In this document: positions 14,937-22,500 of the stretch, one piece after another | Position numbering within the stretch: the stretch's first letter is position 1 | How the letters are laid out: every line of letters starts with the position of its first letter | Origin: Prorocentrum cordatum | Taxonomy: Eukaryota; Sar; Dinophyceae; Prorocentrales; Prorocentraceae | NCBI GenBank assembly: GCA_963575745.1 | Contig: CAUYUJ010009369.1 | Coordinates: forward strand, 375,659 to 398,158 | DNA: 22,500 nucleotides | Direction of reading: 5' to 3' | Translations under genes and position numbers: made by a program | The notes under the pieces: model-generated | What the model was told of the DNA's origin: nothing | Seen by the model: only the letters and a program-made list of their open reading frames with translations | Databases searched by the model: none

Positions 14937-17330
14937 ATGATGCCCACACCTGCCCATGGCCAAAGTTTCAAACGACGGCGCCGTTTCATTGATCTTGAAT
15001 CTTACGTGCCTGCGTACGAAAAACAAGAATACAATGATATGATGCATGATCTTCGGATTGCTGGTTGGAATTTGTTGCACCATCTGAAGTCATTATACGC
15101 CGTGGGGAAGATCTCAGCTCGAGACTTTGCAATCGCGTGTCATCACGCTGATGCGGCGGGTTGCGTGGGAGGAGAGTTTGCAAAATACGCCTTGCCACCA
15201 GACCTCCAAAGCGGAAAATATCAGACAAAACTTGACTCAGCTTTTTCGGACACACGTTTGTATGATATGATCAACGTTCCTTCGGCACCTCCGAAAAAGG
15301 GTTTAGAGTTGAGTGTTGATATTCAGGTCCTCCTTGTATTCGAGAGCCTGGCAGATGAGGTTGCATCAACGCCTGGGCTTTTAGATAAAGTTGCGGCGAT
15401 GGAATGGCCAGAGTGCTATCACCGCCACCCTGTTTTTAAGGAATGCGAGAGGAGCGAGCGCCGCGCGCCGATCCCTCTGGCACTGTACACGGACGGTGTC
15501 AGATACCAGAGTCCATTGGCAAGCAACGTCGACTCTATGACGGGGTTTTGGGTAGTAAACGTCGCCACTGGAAAACGACACCTCGGGGCGGTTTGGCGCC
15601 ACAGTCAGTCTTGCAGGTGCGGTTGCAGGGGCTGGCATTCGATGTGGGCGATATTGAGATATCTACACTATTGTTTCAAAGCTCTTGCCAATGGACGACG
15701 GCCTCTGCATGATGTGAATGGCAACGCATGGCCAGCCAATCATATCATGAAAACTGCATTGAACGATTTCGGTGAGGATTTAGGCTTCAACGCCCAAGTG
15801 TGTTGGCTTAAGGGGGATTGGTCGGACGTGGGGTCGACGCACGCGTTGCCCAGCGTCAGTTCTAAAAACAATCCTTGCCCCTTCTGTTGCTGCACGAAGC
15901 ATAGCATGCATGATGGGTATGCCGAAATGAGCTTGAGCGAGATCCCTTGGGAACCCGTGTTAGAGGGGGACTATGAAGATTTTTGCAAGATGTGTGAATT
16001 CACTTTGGATGTGGATGACGACGCAACCCTGCAAAAACTTGTCAACAAGATATCGCTCAACAAAGGCAAAACAGGATATGGCCCAACGCTGCACAGTGAT
16101 CTCGAGTTCGATCACCTATCCTTGAAAGCAGGAGACGTGCTAACTCAGTCGGACACGCTCCAAAATCCACAGCAAGTGTTTCATGCAAAGCCACCTTTCA
16201 AAGCTGTGATGTGGAGATTTCAGAAGGACGAGACAAATAAGAGGTGTGGCCCTGCAGTTCATAGAAATCCATTGTTTTCAGGTTTAGGTATTGATCCTAC
16301 AACAGGCTGCGCAATAGATACAATGCACACGCTTTGCGGTGGGCCAATTATGAGAATTGCGAGCACGATTATCTGGAGGATAATATTATCGAACCCCTGG
16401 AATCTCCATGGGACCAAAGAAGCGAGACTCGACATGGGATGCAAGCACATGAGGGACATGTTGATGGAGTGGCAAGTCAAAGCTGAAATTCCTTGGGGGG
16501 ATAGAATGGGTGACCTTACTCTATCTACATTGGGTGGGGAGCCTGTGGAGTCGGAGTACAACGACGACGGGGTTTTCACTGGTGGCACAATGAGGGTAAA
16601 ATCGTATGAAAGTTTGATAATGCTTCAGTTTGCTATTTATTTGGCCGATCAAGACAGGTTTCGCAACATCCCATACCACAAACACGTGTTGGCGGCTGCC
16701 ATGTCTGTCTGGGATTTCTACACTGCGCTGAAGGATGAGCCAATCGCCGTGCCCCGCCCTAGCATTCAAAAACTGTTCGACATGATGCAATCCTGTCTGC
16801 TACGGTGTGGACGCGCCCACGTGCACTTCGTTCCTAAGTTTCATTTCAGCGCCCACCTTGCGGAGAGGAGCGGGGCTTCGCACACCCGACCGACTGAGGG
16901 CACGAGGACGAGGTAGAGAGGAGGAGGAGGCAGGACGAGGAGGCGAGGGGCTACTAGCCCTCCTCCTCCTCATCCTCCTCCTCGTCTCCTCCTCCCCCTC
17001 CGCCTCCTCCTCCGCCTCCTCCTCCGCCTCCTCCTCCGCGTCCCCCTCCTCATCTCCTTTCCTCTCCCTGTCCCCCTCGTCCTCGGATGCTCCTGCTCCT
17101 CGTCCTCGTGCCCGTCGTCGGTCGGTTGTCCGAGAAGTTCCACCAGGATCCAATGGCACGGAAATCCAACTTGGTATGCTGTGTGGAAAGATGAGGCACT
17201 GAATTTGATATTCAGAACCGTTGCGGAGCACGCGCATGCCAACAAGTTCGAGCATCGAGTGTTTAAGTCGTTTCACATCATCGCCGATCTCGGATTGGAC
17301 TCTCGGATTTACACGCCGAAGCGTCTTTGA
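14937..17330 (+). CDS. Gene C: DDE-type transposase (CACTA/Plavaka/KDZ-like), one intron
   Basis: Exons 14937-16867 and 17135-17330 give 708 residues. Visible motifs: LYTDGV with D186, a Cys cluster CRCGCRGW (226-233), LKGDWSD with D294/D297 followed by a CPFCCC zinc-like cluster (314-319), IDTMHTL with D461 and H464, PKFHFSAHLAER (633-644), and after the intron GNPTWYAVWKDEALN with E664. Spaced acidic residues in TDGV, GDW, DxMH and DE-LN contexts are what CACTA/KDZ transposases show; which ones are catalytic is inferred. The uninterrupted frame stops at 16914, inside the intron, and the conserved C-terminus continues only after it. The KRRRRF stretch near residue 12 could be an NLS. It should act on the terminal repeats and arrays of this element. 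Confidence 0.8.
16868..17134 (+). other. Intron of gene C with inverted terminal repeats (introner-like)
   Basis: This is 267 nt, GAGCGG at its start and CCGAG at its end (GA...AG), phase 2 between AG and A of an Arg codon. Near its start CCGACCGAC, then GGGCACGAGGACGAGG (16889-16914 region), is matched in reverse complement near its end (17098-17127), about 37 bp per arm with few differences. The middle is a GAG-rich half followed by a CTC-rich half, so the whole could fold back. Non-canonical GA/GC donors are known in dinoflagellates. No clean target duplication is left; GAG at both edges is the best candidate. Confidence 0.65.
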
Positions 17331-17407
17331 CCTTGAGTAAGAGAAGATGCATCACCCTTCATCCACCTGACCCACTCTCTCTCTCTCTCTCGCTCTTGGT
17401 ATCTCTC

Positions 17408-17440
<33 letters not shown>

Positions 17441-17754
17441 TTCTTTCTCTCCCTTTGTTGGGAGCCAGCTCTGACAAAGAACTCGAGCCGAATCCATTCG
17501 TGGCGGAGAAGAAGGAGGGGGAGGGGGAGGAGGAGGAGGAGGGGGACGAGGAGGAGGAGGAGGAGGAGGAGGAGGAGGGTGAAGGGGAGAAGCAGGAGGA
17601 GGAGGAGGAGGAGGAGGAGGATGGGGGGGAGGAGTCCCAACCGTGGCGACCAAGCGCATCTGGCTTTCCCCTGCGGGTGGGTGTGACCTAGCGCGGCTCG
17701 GACGGCATAGAGACAACAAGTATACTGACTGATGCATCGGGAGCTTGCGCATGC
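17331..17754. repeat. CT and GAG simple-repeat region downstream of gene C
   Basis: 17376-17452 is mostly (CT)n/(CTTT). 17498-17640 is GAG/GGA-rich purine sequence. Between them is a short unique stretch (17453-17497). A GTAAGAG motif lies at 17336, just after the stop, possibly a 3' UTR donor. No supported gene. Confidence 0.75.
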
Positions 17755-17960
17755 TATGCGAATGAAGCTGCATGGAACATGCTATGATATGCTATGCTAT
17801 GCTATCGGCTATCCTAGGTTCTGGAACGCTGTGCGATGCTACGTTGGATGCAACAAACAACGCTATGCAATGCTAAGTTGGACGTAACAAAACAGGCTGT
17901 GCAACGCTATGCTATGCTGGGCGTGGCAATACGATGCAATGCTACGCAATGCTATGCAAC
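17755..17960. repeat. GCTAT/GCAAT pentanucleotide-derived satellite
   Basis: Perfect GCTAT repeats (about 17778-17810) grade into a degenerate array of ATGCTA, ATGCAA and TTGGA-GTAACAA units. No coding frame here is credible although some stay open. Confidence 0.7.
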
Positions 17961-18029
17961 ACTTGGCAACCACCCTGGGCACAACAATTCCGTAGAGGCA
18001 GTTCGTGCTCGAGCCATTTGGGCGGTTTT

Positions 18030-18356
18030 CAACTCCATCGATTTTCAACTCCAGCATACACCACCCGATGGCCAAACAAAAAGAATCTGAGATGGCAGCC
18101 GACCAAAGTTCCCGTGTACATCACCAAATCGAACCCCATCGTGAAGAGGCGTTTCCGTGCATTGCTCAAACTGGTGCGCGTGTTGAGGATGAAGAATTTC
18201 AGGCAAGGGGTCCGACTCCGTGTGCTAAAGAAGCGTGTGTCTTCGATCGTGAGCCTTGCGCAAGCAGCCTACGATGGTGATGAATGCCGTAAGGCTCGAG
18301 ACACCGATCTCGTTGAACAAATGCGGCACGAGATTCCAACCGACTCTGAGGGGTGA
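18030..18356 (+). CDS. Gene D, first part: small basic protein, unknown
   Basis: From about 18085 one frame has good GC3 bias and protein-like content: PTKVPVYITKSNPIVKRRFR, then a Leu/Val/Arg/Lys-rich helix-like segment (LLKLVRVLRMKNFRQ) and an acidic tail ending EIPTDSEG. The frame is open from the GCTAT satellite (ATG 17934), but that part looks non-coding, so the start or upstream exon edge is not fixed; CTGAG at 18090 or CCAG at 18053 could be acceptors. Very basic, possibly nucleic-acid binding. It lies inside the transposon downstream of the transposase. No family is recognised. Confidence 0.4.
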   Translation, partial: QLHRFSTPAYTTRWPNKKNLRWQPTKVPVYITKSNPIVKRRFRALLKLVRVLRMKNFRQGVRLRVLKKRVSSIVSLAQAAYDGDECRKARDTDLVEQMRHEIPTDSEG

Positions 18357-18360
18357 TTGA

Positions 18361-18540
18361 ACTTCCTCGCTGGTGATACGCAGTTCGCTCCTGGCCGATC
18401 GGTGCAAGACGTTTCACTGCGAGTGCACGTGTCGCATCTGTCAGATCGATGGTTGCGGAGACGACATCATCATCAACACCATCATCGTCATGCTCACCAT
18501 GGCCATGTCAGACACACCGTTTGAGCAAGAGAATTCTTGA
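18361..18540 (+). CDS. Gene D, second part: Cys-rich segment
   Basis: The frame encodes CKTFHCECTCRICQIDGC (18403-18456): six Cys in 18 residues, followed by an Ile/Met-rich stretch and a stop at 18538-18540. It can be joined in phase to the preceding frame through a 31-nt GT...AG segment (18353-18383). That is shorter than usual introns, so this is a suggestion only. The Cys spacing resembles zinc-binding knuckles. It could equally be a separate small ORF or chance. Confidence 0.3.
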   Translation, partial: TSSLVIRSSLLADRCKTFHCECTCRICQIDGCGDDIIINTIIVMLTMAMSDTPFEQENS

Positions 18541-18650
18541 GGTCAACGTCCGTCGCATCCTTCAGAGAAGGAACCCAACCCTTTTGGAATCTCCGAGGGA
18601 TGCGAAGACCGATGAGCTCCAGCATTCACGAGCTCAAACATCTGCACGCA

Positions 18651-18843
18651 CGAAATGGGTACTGAAAGAATGGGTACAATGCCCAACAGCGGACCTTGTT
18701 CATTTTGAACAGGGCTCGCTGTCCACGCCGCCGCGGCCTGTGTCCATTCGAGACAGGAGGCCGCCTGCCCAACAGCGGCCGCTGTTGGTTTGGGACAACA
18801 CTTGCTGTTGGGCATTGTACCCATTCTTTCGGTACCCATTTCG
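18651..18843. mobile_element. 193-bp foldback (MITE-like) element
   Basis: The arms 18651-18690 and 18804-18843 are inverted repeats with 39 of 40 bases identical (CGAAATGGGTAC... inward to CCCAACAGC). The middle holds further palindromes: CCAACAGCGGCCGCTGTTGG (18769-18788), and GGCCTGT paired with ACAGGAGGCC. Directly outside lie two diverged direct repeats starting TGAGCTCCAGCA (18613 and 18861), about 32 bp each. The near-identity of the arms suggests recent activity or gene conversion. Confidence 0.8.
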
Positions 18844-18892
18844 GGCGTCCAAAAAACAGGTGAGCTCCAGCACGCACGTGCTCACACGCTGT

Positions 18893-19555
18893 CTTAGAAC
18901 ACTTTCCCTCTGGATGCCAGCGGTCCCGATATCTCGCCCAAAGCTCAAAACTCAAAGGAGAAGGGGACCAAGGAAAGTAGAAGGGAAAGGGGAAACTAAA
19001 CGTGACAAAACTAAGAAATATGATGGTAGGAAGAAAAAATAAAAACAAAGATGATGCTAAGGGTGAGTAGAAATACGGGAAACAAGGAAAAGAAGAAGAA
19101 CAAACACAATGCAAGAGAAGACGTGCAAACGACAAAAGGGAGGAGGAAGATGAGGGTGCGGAAAGAGAACAAGAAATGAGAGAGGGGGACAACGAGGAGG
19201 AAGATAAGCCATATTGGGCCCCTTGGCTGTCCCACCGTGTCAAGCAAACCTGCCAAGACTTACGCTGGATGCCTTGGAAGCTGTCTTGGTCGCCTTAAAA
19301 CGGGGCCATCTTGTTTGGGCCGCTTCCGATTTAGATAACCACTGTTTTCCGATGGCTTCCGCCGTTCCGCGGAAACTGTATTCCGATGGCTTCCGCCGCT
19401 CCGCTGATTTTTGTGCTCGGCTTGCGCCATTCCGCCAGCCTGCTGAAGTAAGCGCCTATGGGCCAGGAGCGACATGGCACAGCACAGCGCAGCACAACAC
19501 AGCACACAACACACAGCACACCACGCCACAACGCAACACACACACGTTCAGGGGT
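18893..19555. other. Region without a supported gene
   Basis: 18950-19200 is A/G-rich (GGAGAAGG, AAGAAGAAG). 19345-19415 holds two copies of about 34 bp beginning TTCCGATGGCTTCCGCCG. 19477-19550 is CA/CAGCACA-rich. Frames that stay open here are low in complexity, and none is credible. Confidence 0.6.
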
Positions 19556-19845
19556 CGCGCGCGCGCCTGAGATCTGCATCGCCCGCAATACAACTAAGCC
19601 ACCGCGTCCGTCGGCCTCCTTAATAAACCACAGAAGTTGTGAACTCAGTTTTTGGAATTACGTAACGATTTCTATTGGACAATACAGAACTCAGACGCGC
19701 GCGCGCGCGTCGCAGTTCTGTATTGTCCACAATACAAATAAATGGATGCGTCCGTCGGCCTCCTTAAAGAGCCACCATTTTTTAAAATTTTGTTTTTCGG
19801 ACCATACAGAACCCAAAAGCAGAACTCGGACGCGCGCGCGTATCC
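19556..19845. repeat. 144-bp tandem duplication with a CG-core hairpin
   Basis: GCGTCCGTCGGCCTCCTTAA occurs at 19604 and 19748, with similar CGCGCG, CAATACAA and ATACAGAAC segments around it. Between the copies is a perfect inverted repeat GGACAATACAGAACT/AGTTCTGTATTGTCC (19677-19691 and 19714-19728) whose loop is (CG)n, itself self-complementary. It lies near the right end of the transposon. Confidence 0.75.
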
Positions 19846-19906
19846 ATTACATATACATATAAATCGATGTTTAGATGCGAGTATATATACACGCATCTAT
19901 CTACAT

Positions 19907-19938
<32 letters not shown>

Positions 19939-20145
19939 ATATGTTTGTACATATATATATATATATATATATGTATGTACATATACACACAGTGTGCACA
20001 TGTGTATATATATGTATATACATAAACCTATGGATATATGGATGTATATATATATGCATATATATACACATATCATACATATATATACTTTATATACTTA
20101 TACAGTATGTAAGAATATGCTTATACAGTTTACATATCATTGTGT
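19846..20145. repeat. AT-rich TA/CA microsatellite, right subterminal
   Basis: TATATA, CATACATA and GTATGTA runs, mirroring the left subterminal tract in composition and in distance from the element end (about 150 bp). There is no base-by-base inverted match with the left tract. Confidence 0.85.
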
Positions 20146-20154
20146 ATTGCACAC

Positions 20155-20251
20155 GGATCTGATCCGAGATAGCGGATCAGATCCAAAGGGTCGGATCTGA
20201 TCCGCCTCGGGCCAGAAGCCCAAATCTGATCCGACGCAGTGGATCTGATCC
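20155..20251 (-). repeat. Right subterminal palindrome array
   Basis: Copies lie at 20155-20165, 20174-20184, 20193-20203, 20222-20232 and 20241-20251 (GGATCTGATCC, GGATCAGATCC or AAATCTGATCC). Start distances are 19, 19, 29 and 19 bp, then 20 to the terminal repeat. The motif matches the left array. Confidence 0.85.
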
Positions 20252-20260
20252 AACCGCCCT

Positions 20261-20293
20261 GGATCTGAAAAATAGATCCTGTGGACCCCAGGG
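20261..20293 (-). repeat. Right terminal inverted repeat (33 bp)
   Basis: It ends TGTGGACCCCAGGG and is a perfect reverse complement of 7215-7247. The next base outward (C) also pairs with the base before the left repeat (G). Beyond that the flanks differ. Confidence 0.9.
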
Positions 20294-20604
20294 CGCGCGG
20301 GGGCGCCTGTCTGTCGCGTCTCGTCGGTGGCCGAGGCCCTCCTTTCGCATTCCCCCGCGAAGTCCGTCTCGTGCCCCGTCGCCATTCTCGCAGATGCGTT
20401 GAAAATGGCAAACACATCGCCTGCCAGGTGAATGGCAGCAGGAATCCACGCGTAGAGGCGAATCTCGAGCAGCGCAATTTCCCGCGGATCCTCGCGGCCC
20501 CCGTGATTGCCACCATCCGCATGCACAACCCTGGGCGCCCAGGGGGCGCGGATGCTCTTGGCAGCGCGCCAGAGGCACTCCGCGAAAACAAAGCGTTGCC
20601 ACAA
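20294..20604 (-). pseudogene. Proximal part of the ORF interrupted by the transposon
   Basis: Reading leftwards, this frame looks coding: WQRFVFAECLWRAAKSIRAP, then a hydrophobic stretch LYAWIPAAIHLAGDVFAIFN and ETDFAGECERRASATDE, up to the transposon edge. Past the edge the frame enters the terminal repeat and array. The phase continues into 7214-6797. The start ATG at 20604 is only the first in frame; more coding probably lies to the right. The family is unknown. Confidence 0.5.
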
Positions 20605-20695
20605 AGATTTCAGCTGCTCTTTCCAACAATGAACTCCGACTCGTCCGTTCTGAAGCCCCCAAGTGCGAGCGTCGGACGGCGAGGGCGGGCGCCCC

Positions 20696-21408
20696 TCAAC
20701 GCGGGGGCGCAGACTGTGGACGGGGGAACCGCGCTAGTGACGAGCCCAATTCGTTTTCTGCACTTCGTCCATCTTCTCCCCCGTGGCAATGAAGGGAAAC
20801 GTCGCCCTGGCAGAAGCGCAATTGCCCGCGGAATTCTTCGCGCTTGCCGCTGCCCATTTGAGTTTGCCAAGCGTCGACGCATCCTATCCCCTGATGCTCG
20901 ATCGCAAAAGATCTCGAATAATAAATAATGCCCGCGGAGGAATTTGATAATCTGAACCTCGTGGGGCCGACTTCGCCCCCTTCCATGCGCCGTTCGCTCT
21001 CCTGACTGGTCACTGAGTAGGTGGGCCTGTCGTGGGCCGGAAGTTTCGAGGGCCCGCCGCCGTTCTGGGCGAACTCAGCGCGGCGATTTTCCCTGGTCAA
21101 CAGGCGCTCGAGCAATAAATCTGGCTGCCGATCATGCTTCGAGCGTTCATCTGCTAGGGGAGCTTCTCGTCGTGGCACCTGGTGATTATTTGGCGCGGCT
21201 TGCGCTCGGGCCATCGACGCGCGTCGTCTGTCTCGACGGCGGCGGCGGGGCCTGCCCCGGGCCGGACTTGGCGGGGCCAGCTCTTCCTCTTCTTTTCGGA
21301 GCCAGGCGGCTTGAGCCAGGGCTCTTCCCTTCGACGCATATCCCGGAAGTCCTCCCCCAACTGTCCTGAGCCTGATGATGTCTTCCCGACTCTCTTAGGA
21401 GGCGCCAC
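20696..21408 (-). pseudogene. Coding-like segment with a frame break, unknown
   Basis: Frame 21408-21154 begins MAPPKRVGKTSSGSGQLGED, is very basic, and ends in TAG. From about 21170 another frame continues coding-like: LADERSKHDRQPDLLLERLL, later GIGCVDAWQTQMGSGKREEF and GQLRFCQGDVSLHCHGGEDG. One indel near 21165-21180 would join them. It has the same strand and style as the interrupted ORF and is probably the same gene. The function is unknown. Confidence 0.4.
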
Positions 21409-21419
21409 TAACGGACGTG

Positions 21420-22274
21420 CTGATTGGGCGCTTGCAGCGGTCGGCCGGCCCGGGCCAGGCCCGCGCCCTGGGCGTCGTCGGTCTGCCGGGCGGGCCGGCG
21501 CCAGAGACTGTCCTGGGCCGGCGCGCCCGCGGCAGGCGGGGCATCCGCGCCCGTGACTCCAGAGGCGGCTGAACCGTCCTGAGCATCTGGGTCGCGGCCG
21601 ACCGCCGGGGCCGCCTCCGCGGCGCGCGTGTGCTCGTTTGCCGCGTCGCCAAGAATCTGAGATGAGGCAGTGATAAACTTGCGATCGCTAGGGGGCGTGC
21701 CCGCGATGTATTCTGGAGGGACCCGGGGTAGGATCTCCCCCCAATTTGCAATTTCTGGGACCCCGCAATAAAGTTGGCAAACTCACGCGACTCATTGGGT
21801 ATGATCGCGCCTGGGGCGCAAGGAAAATAGTCGGGTCAAGGTCTTGGGCAAATATTTGGAACTCGGCGCTTGAGATGGGATCTTGCACCTCCCGTGTGGG
21901 CGACAATTTGTCCAGAAATGCCGGCGTTGCTCAAGCGCCGACTCAGCGTCTTCGCGCTCGACCGGGCTTCCCGCTCCGACGGCGGAGCCGCGGGGAGGTT
22001 GGCTGTGTAAGAGCGTGGCAAAACGACTCGCTTTGATGATGTATGACGCGAACAAATCCCGCGCTTCCGCGCATTCCCACGCGACGCGCTTGCACGACGG
22101 ATGGGCGAACAGGTATTGGAAAGCATCGTTATGATGGTGCTTTAGGGTGAACAAAAGCGATGTCTTGTCAAGAGTCATTACTTTCGAAAACACTCCCGCC
22201 GCTCTGTGCTGTCCAACCCCCGTTGTCATGGTAGCACGCACCAGCGTAGCGATATCATTCCACAACTTTCCCAC
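21420..22274 (-). pseudogene. Unknown protein, frame-broken at homopolymers
   Basis: Starting at 22274 (GTG, probably an exon start), VGKLWNDIATLVRATMTTGV leads into a well-behaved stretch including MTLDKTSLLFTLKHHHNDAF and RVAWECAEARDLFASYIIKA. Coding then passes through three frames: EREDAESALEQ; PTREVQDPISSAEFQIFAQD; NESREFANFIAGSQKLQIGG; and GEILPRVPPEYIAGTPPSDR with ITASSQILGDAANEHTRAAE. The switches lie near 21925, at a CCCC run near 21812 and at a G6 run near 21740. Homopolymer positions suggest sequencing indels or early decay. No family is recognised. Confidence 0.5.
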
Positions 22275-22322
22275 CTGACGGTCACCTGACCCAGAAATCC
22301 AACGCTGGCGGTCACCACCAAT

Positions 22323-22500
22323 TTAGACATGGATCAGATTCCGAGGAATACGAGGCACAGTCTCGTCCATGAGAGCACATGCCTCAAACTGGGACACACC
22401 ATCGGGCCTGAATTCGGCACCCTCTTCAATTGCCTGGTGAGATCCTCCGAAACGCCGCTGGGACAACAACAAGTATGGGCAAAAAGCTAAGCAGTGCCCT
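22323..22500 (-). CDS. Upstream exon of the - strand gene, cut by the window edge
   Basis: On the - strand the frame encodes HQAIEEGAEFRPDGVSQFEA and LMDETVPRIPRNLIHV, then TAA. The codon pattern is clean. The last codons overlap a GTCTAAAT donor (22328), and CCGTCAG at 22275 is an acceptor. Splicing these 54 nt joins phase 0 to the next frame (IH then VGKLWND). The intron contains GGTGACCGCCAG and GGTGACCGTCAG, a short direct repeat. The family is unknown. Confidence 0.45.
   Translation of the reverse strand, partial: GHCLAFCPYLLLSQRRFGGSHQAIEEGAEFRPDGVSQFEACALMDETVPRIPRNLIHV

Larger units (their letters stand above)
7215..20293 (+). mobile_element. Candidate 13.1-kb multi-gene DNA transposon (CACTA/KDZ-like)
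   Basis: Seen: a perfect 33-bp inverted repeat at the two ends, GGATC(T/A)GATCC palindrome arrays just inside both, AT-rich microsatellites inside those, and a + strand DDE-type transposase gene plus other + strand genes between. Known: CACTA/EnSpm elements combine short terminal inverted repeats, subterminal arrays of short motifs bound by the transposase, 2-3-bp target duplications and several genes. Inferred: this is one element of that general kind. The flanking base pairs read GC on both sides of the repeat. Because GC is self-complementary, a 2-bp GC duplication cannot be told from an extra TIR base. A longer target duplication is absent. Removing the element restores reading phase in a - strand ORF. 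Confidence 0.75.

Noticed and set aside
18449-19042. 197-codon ORF in the foldback region
   Set aside because: It is formed largely by the inverted repeats and an A/G-rich tail; no consistent codon bias.
19742-20200. Ile/Tyr-rich ORFs near the right end
   Set aside because: Translations of the TA/CA microsatellite.
7212-20296. A 3-bp or longer target site duplication
   Set aside because: The bases flanking the two terminal repeats (ACTG on the left, CGCG on the right) do not match beyond the ambiguous self-complementary GC.

Overview
The window looks like nuclear DNA of a dinoflagellate. Four things support this. A near-match to the dinoflagellate spliced leader (GTAGCC-x-TTTTGGC) lies just upstream of a coding region. 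A transposase-like protein is of a kind I recall as abundant in dinoflagellate genomes. One protein carries KRPAA motifs. Genes are co-oriented, few-exon and high in GC3, and are separated by long homopurine/homopyrimidine tracts. No bacterial operon, rRNA, tRNA or CRISPR was seen. The species cannot be named from the sequence.

The central object is a candidate 13.1-kb DNA transposon at 7215-20293. Its ends are a perfect 33-bp terminal inverted repeat (7215-7247 and 20261-20293, both reading CCCTGGGGTCC inward). Just inside each end is an array of an 11-bp palindrome, GGATC(T/A)GATCC, mostly spaced 19 bp. Further in, both ends have an AT-rich TA/CA microsatellite. All convincing genes inside run on the + strand: gene A (8156-~9620, KRPAA/acidic/Thr-Pro repeat protein, possibly continuing in exons to 10488), gene B (11005-12957, 650 aa, acidic N-terminus, conserved-looking core, NLS), gene C (14937-17330 with one intron, a DDE-type transposase of CACTA/Plavaka/KDZ style) and small basic and Cys-rich coding pieces near 18000-18540 (D). 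The transposase probably acts on the terminal arrays. A, B and D are unknown and could be accessory proteins of the element.

The single well-supported intron of gene C is itself bounded by inverted repeats, like an introner. A 193-bp foldback element (18651-18843), nested hairpins (13688-13830) and several mini- and microsatellites fill the spaces between genes.

Outside the element both flanks carry coding-like sequence on the - strand, with homopolymer frame breaks and apparently short introns. If the element is removed, a - strand ORF (20604 down to 20294, then 7214 down to 6797) is open and in phase across the junction, so the element seems to have inserted into a gene or older element. 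The far left (1-855) is an unusual 850-bp block of almost pure GT/GC dinucleotides.

I could not run any homology search. Family calls rest on visible motifs and memory of the families. Intron boundaries are inferred from reading phase and GT/GA...AG signals.
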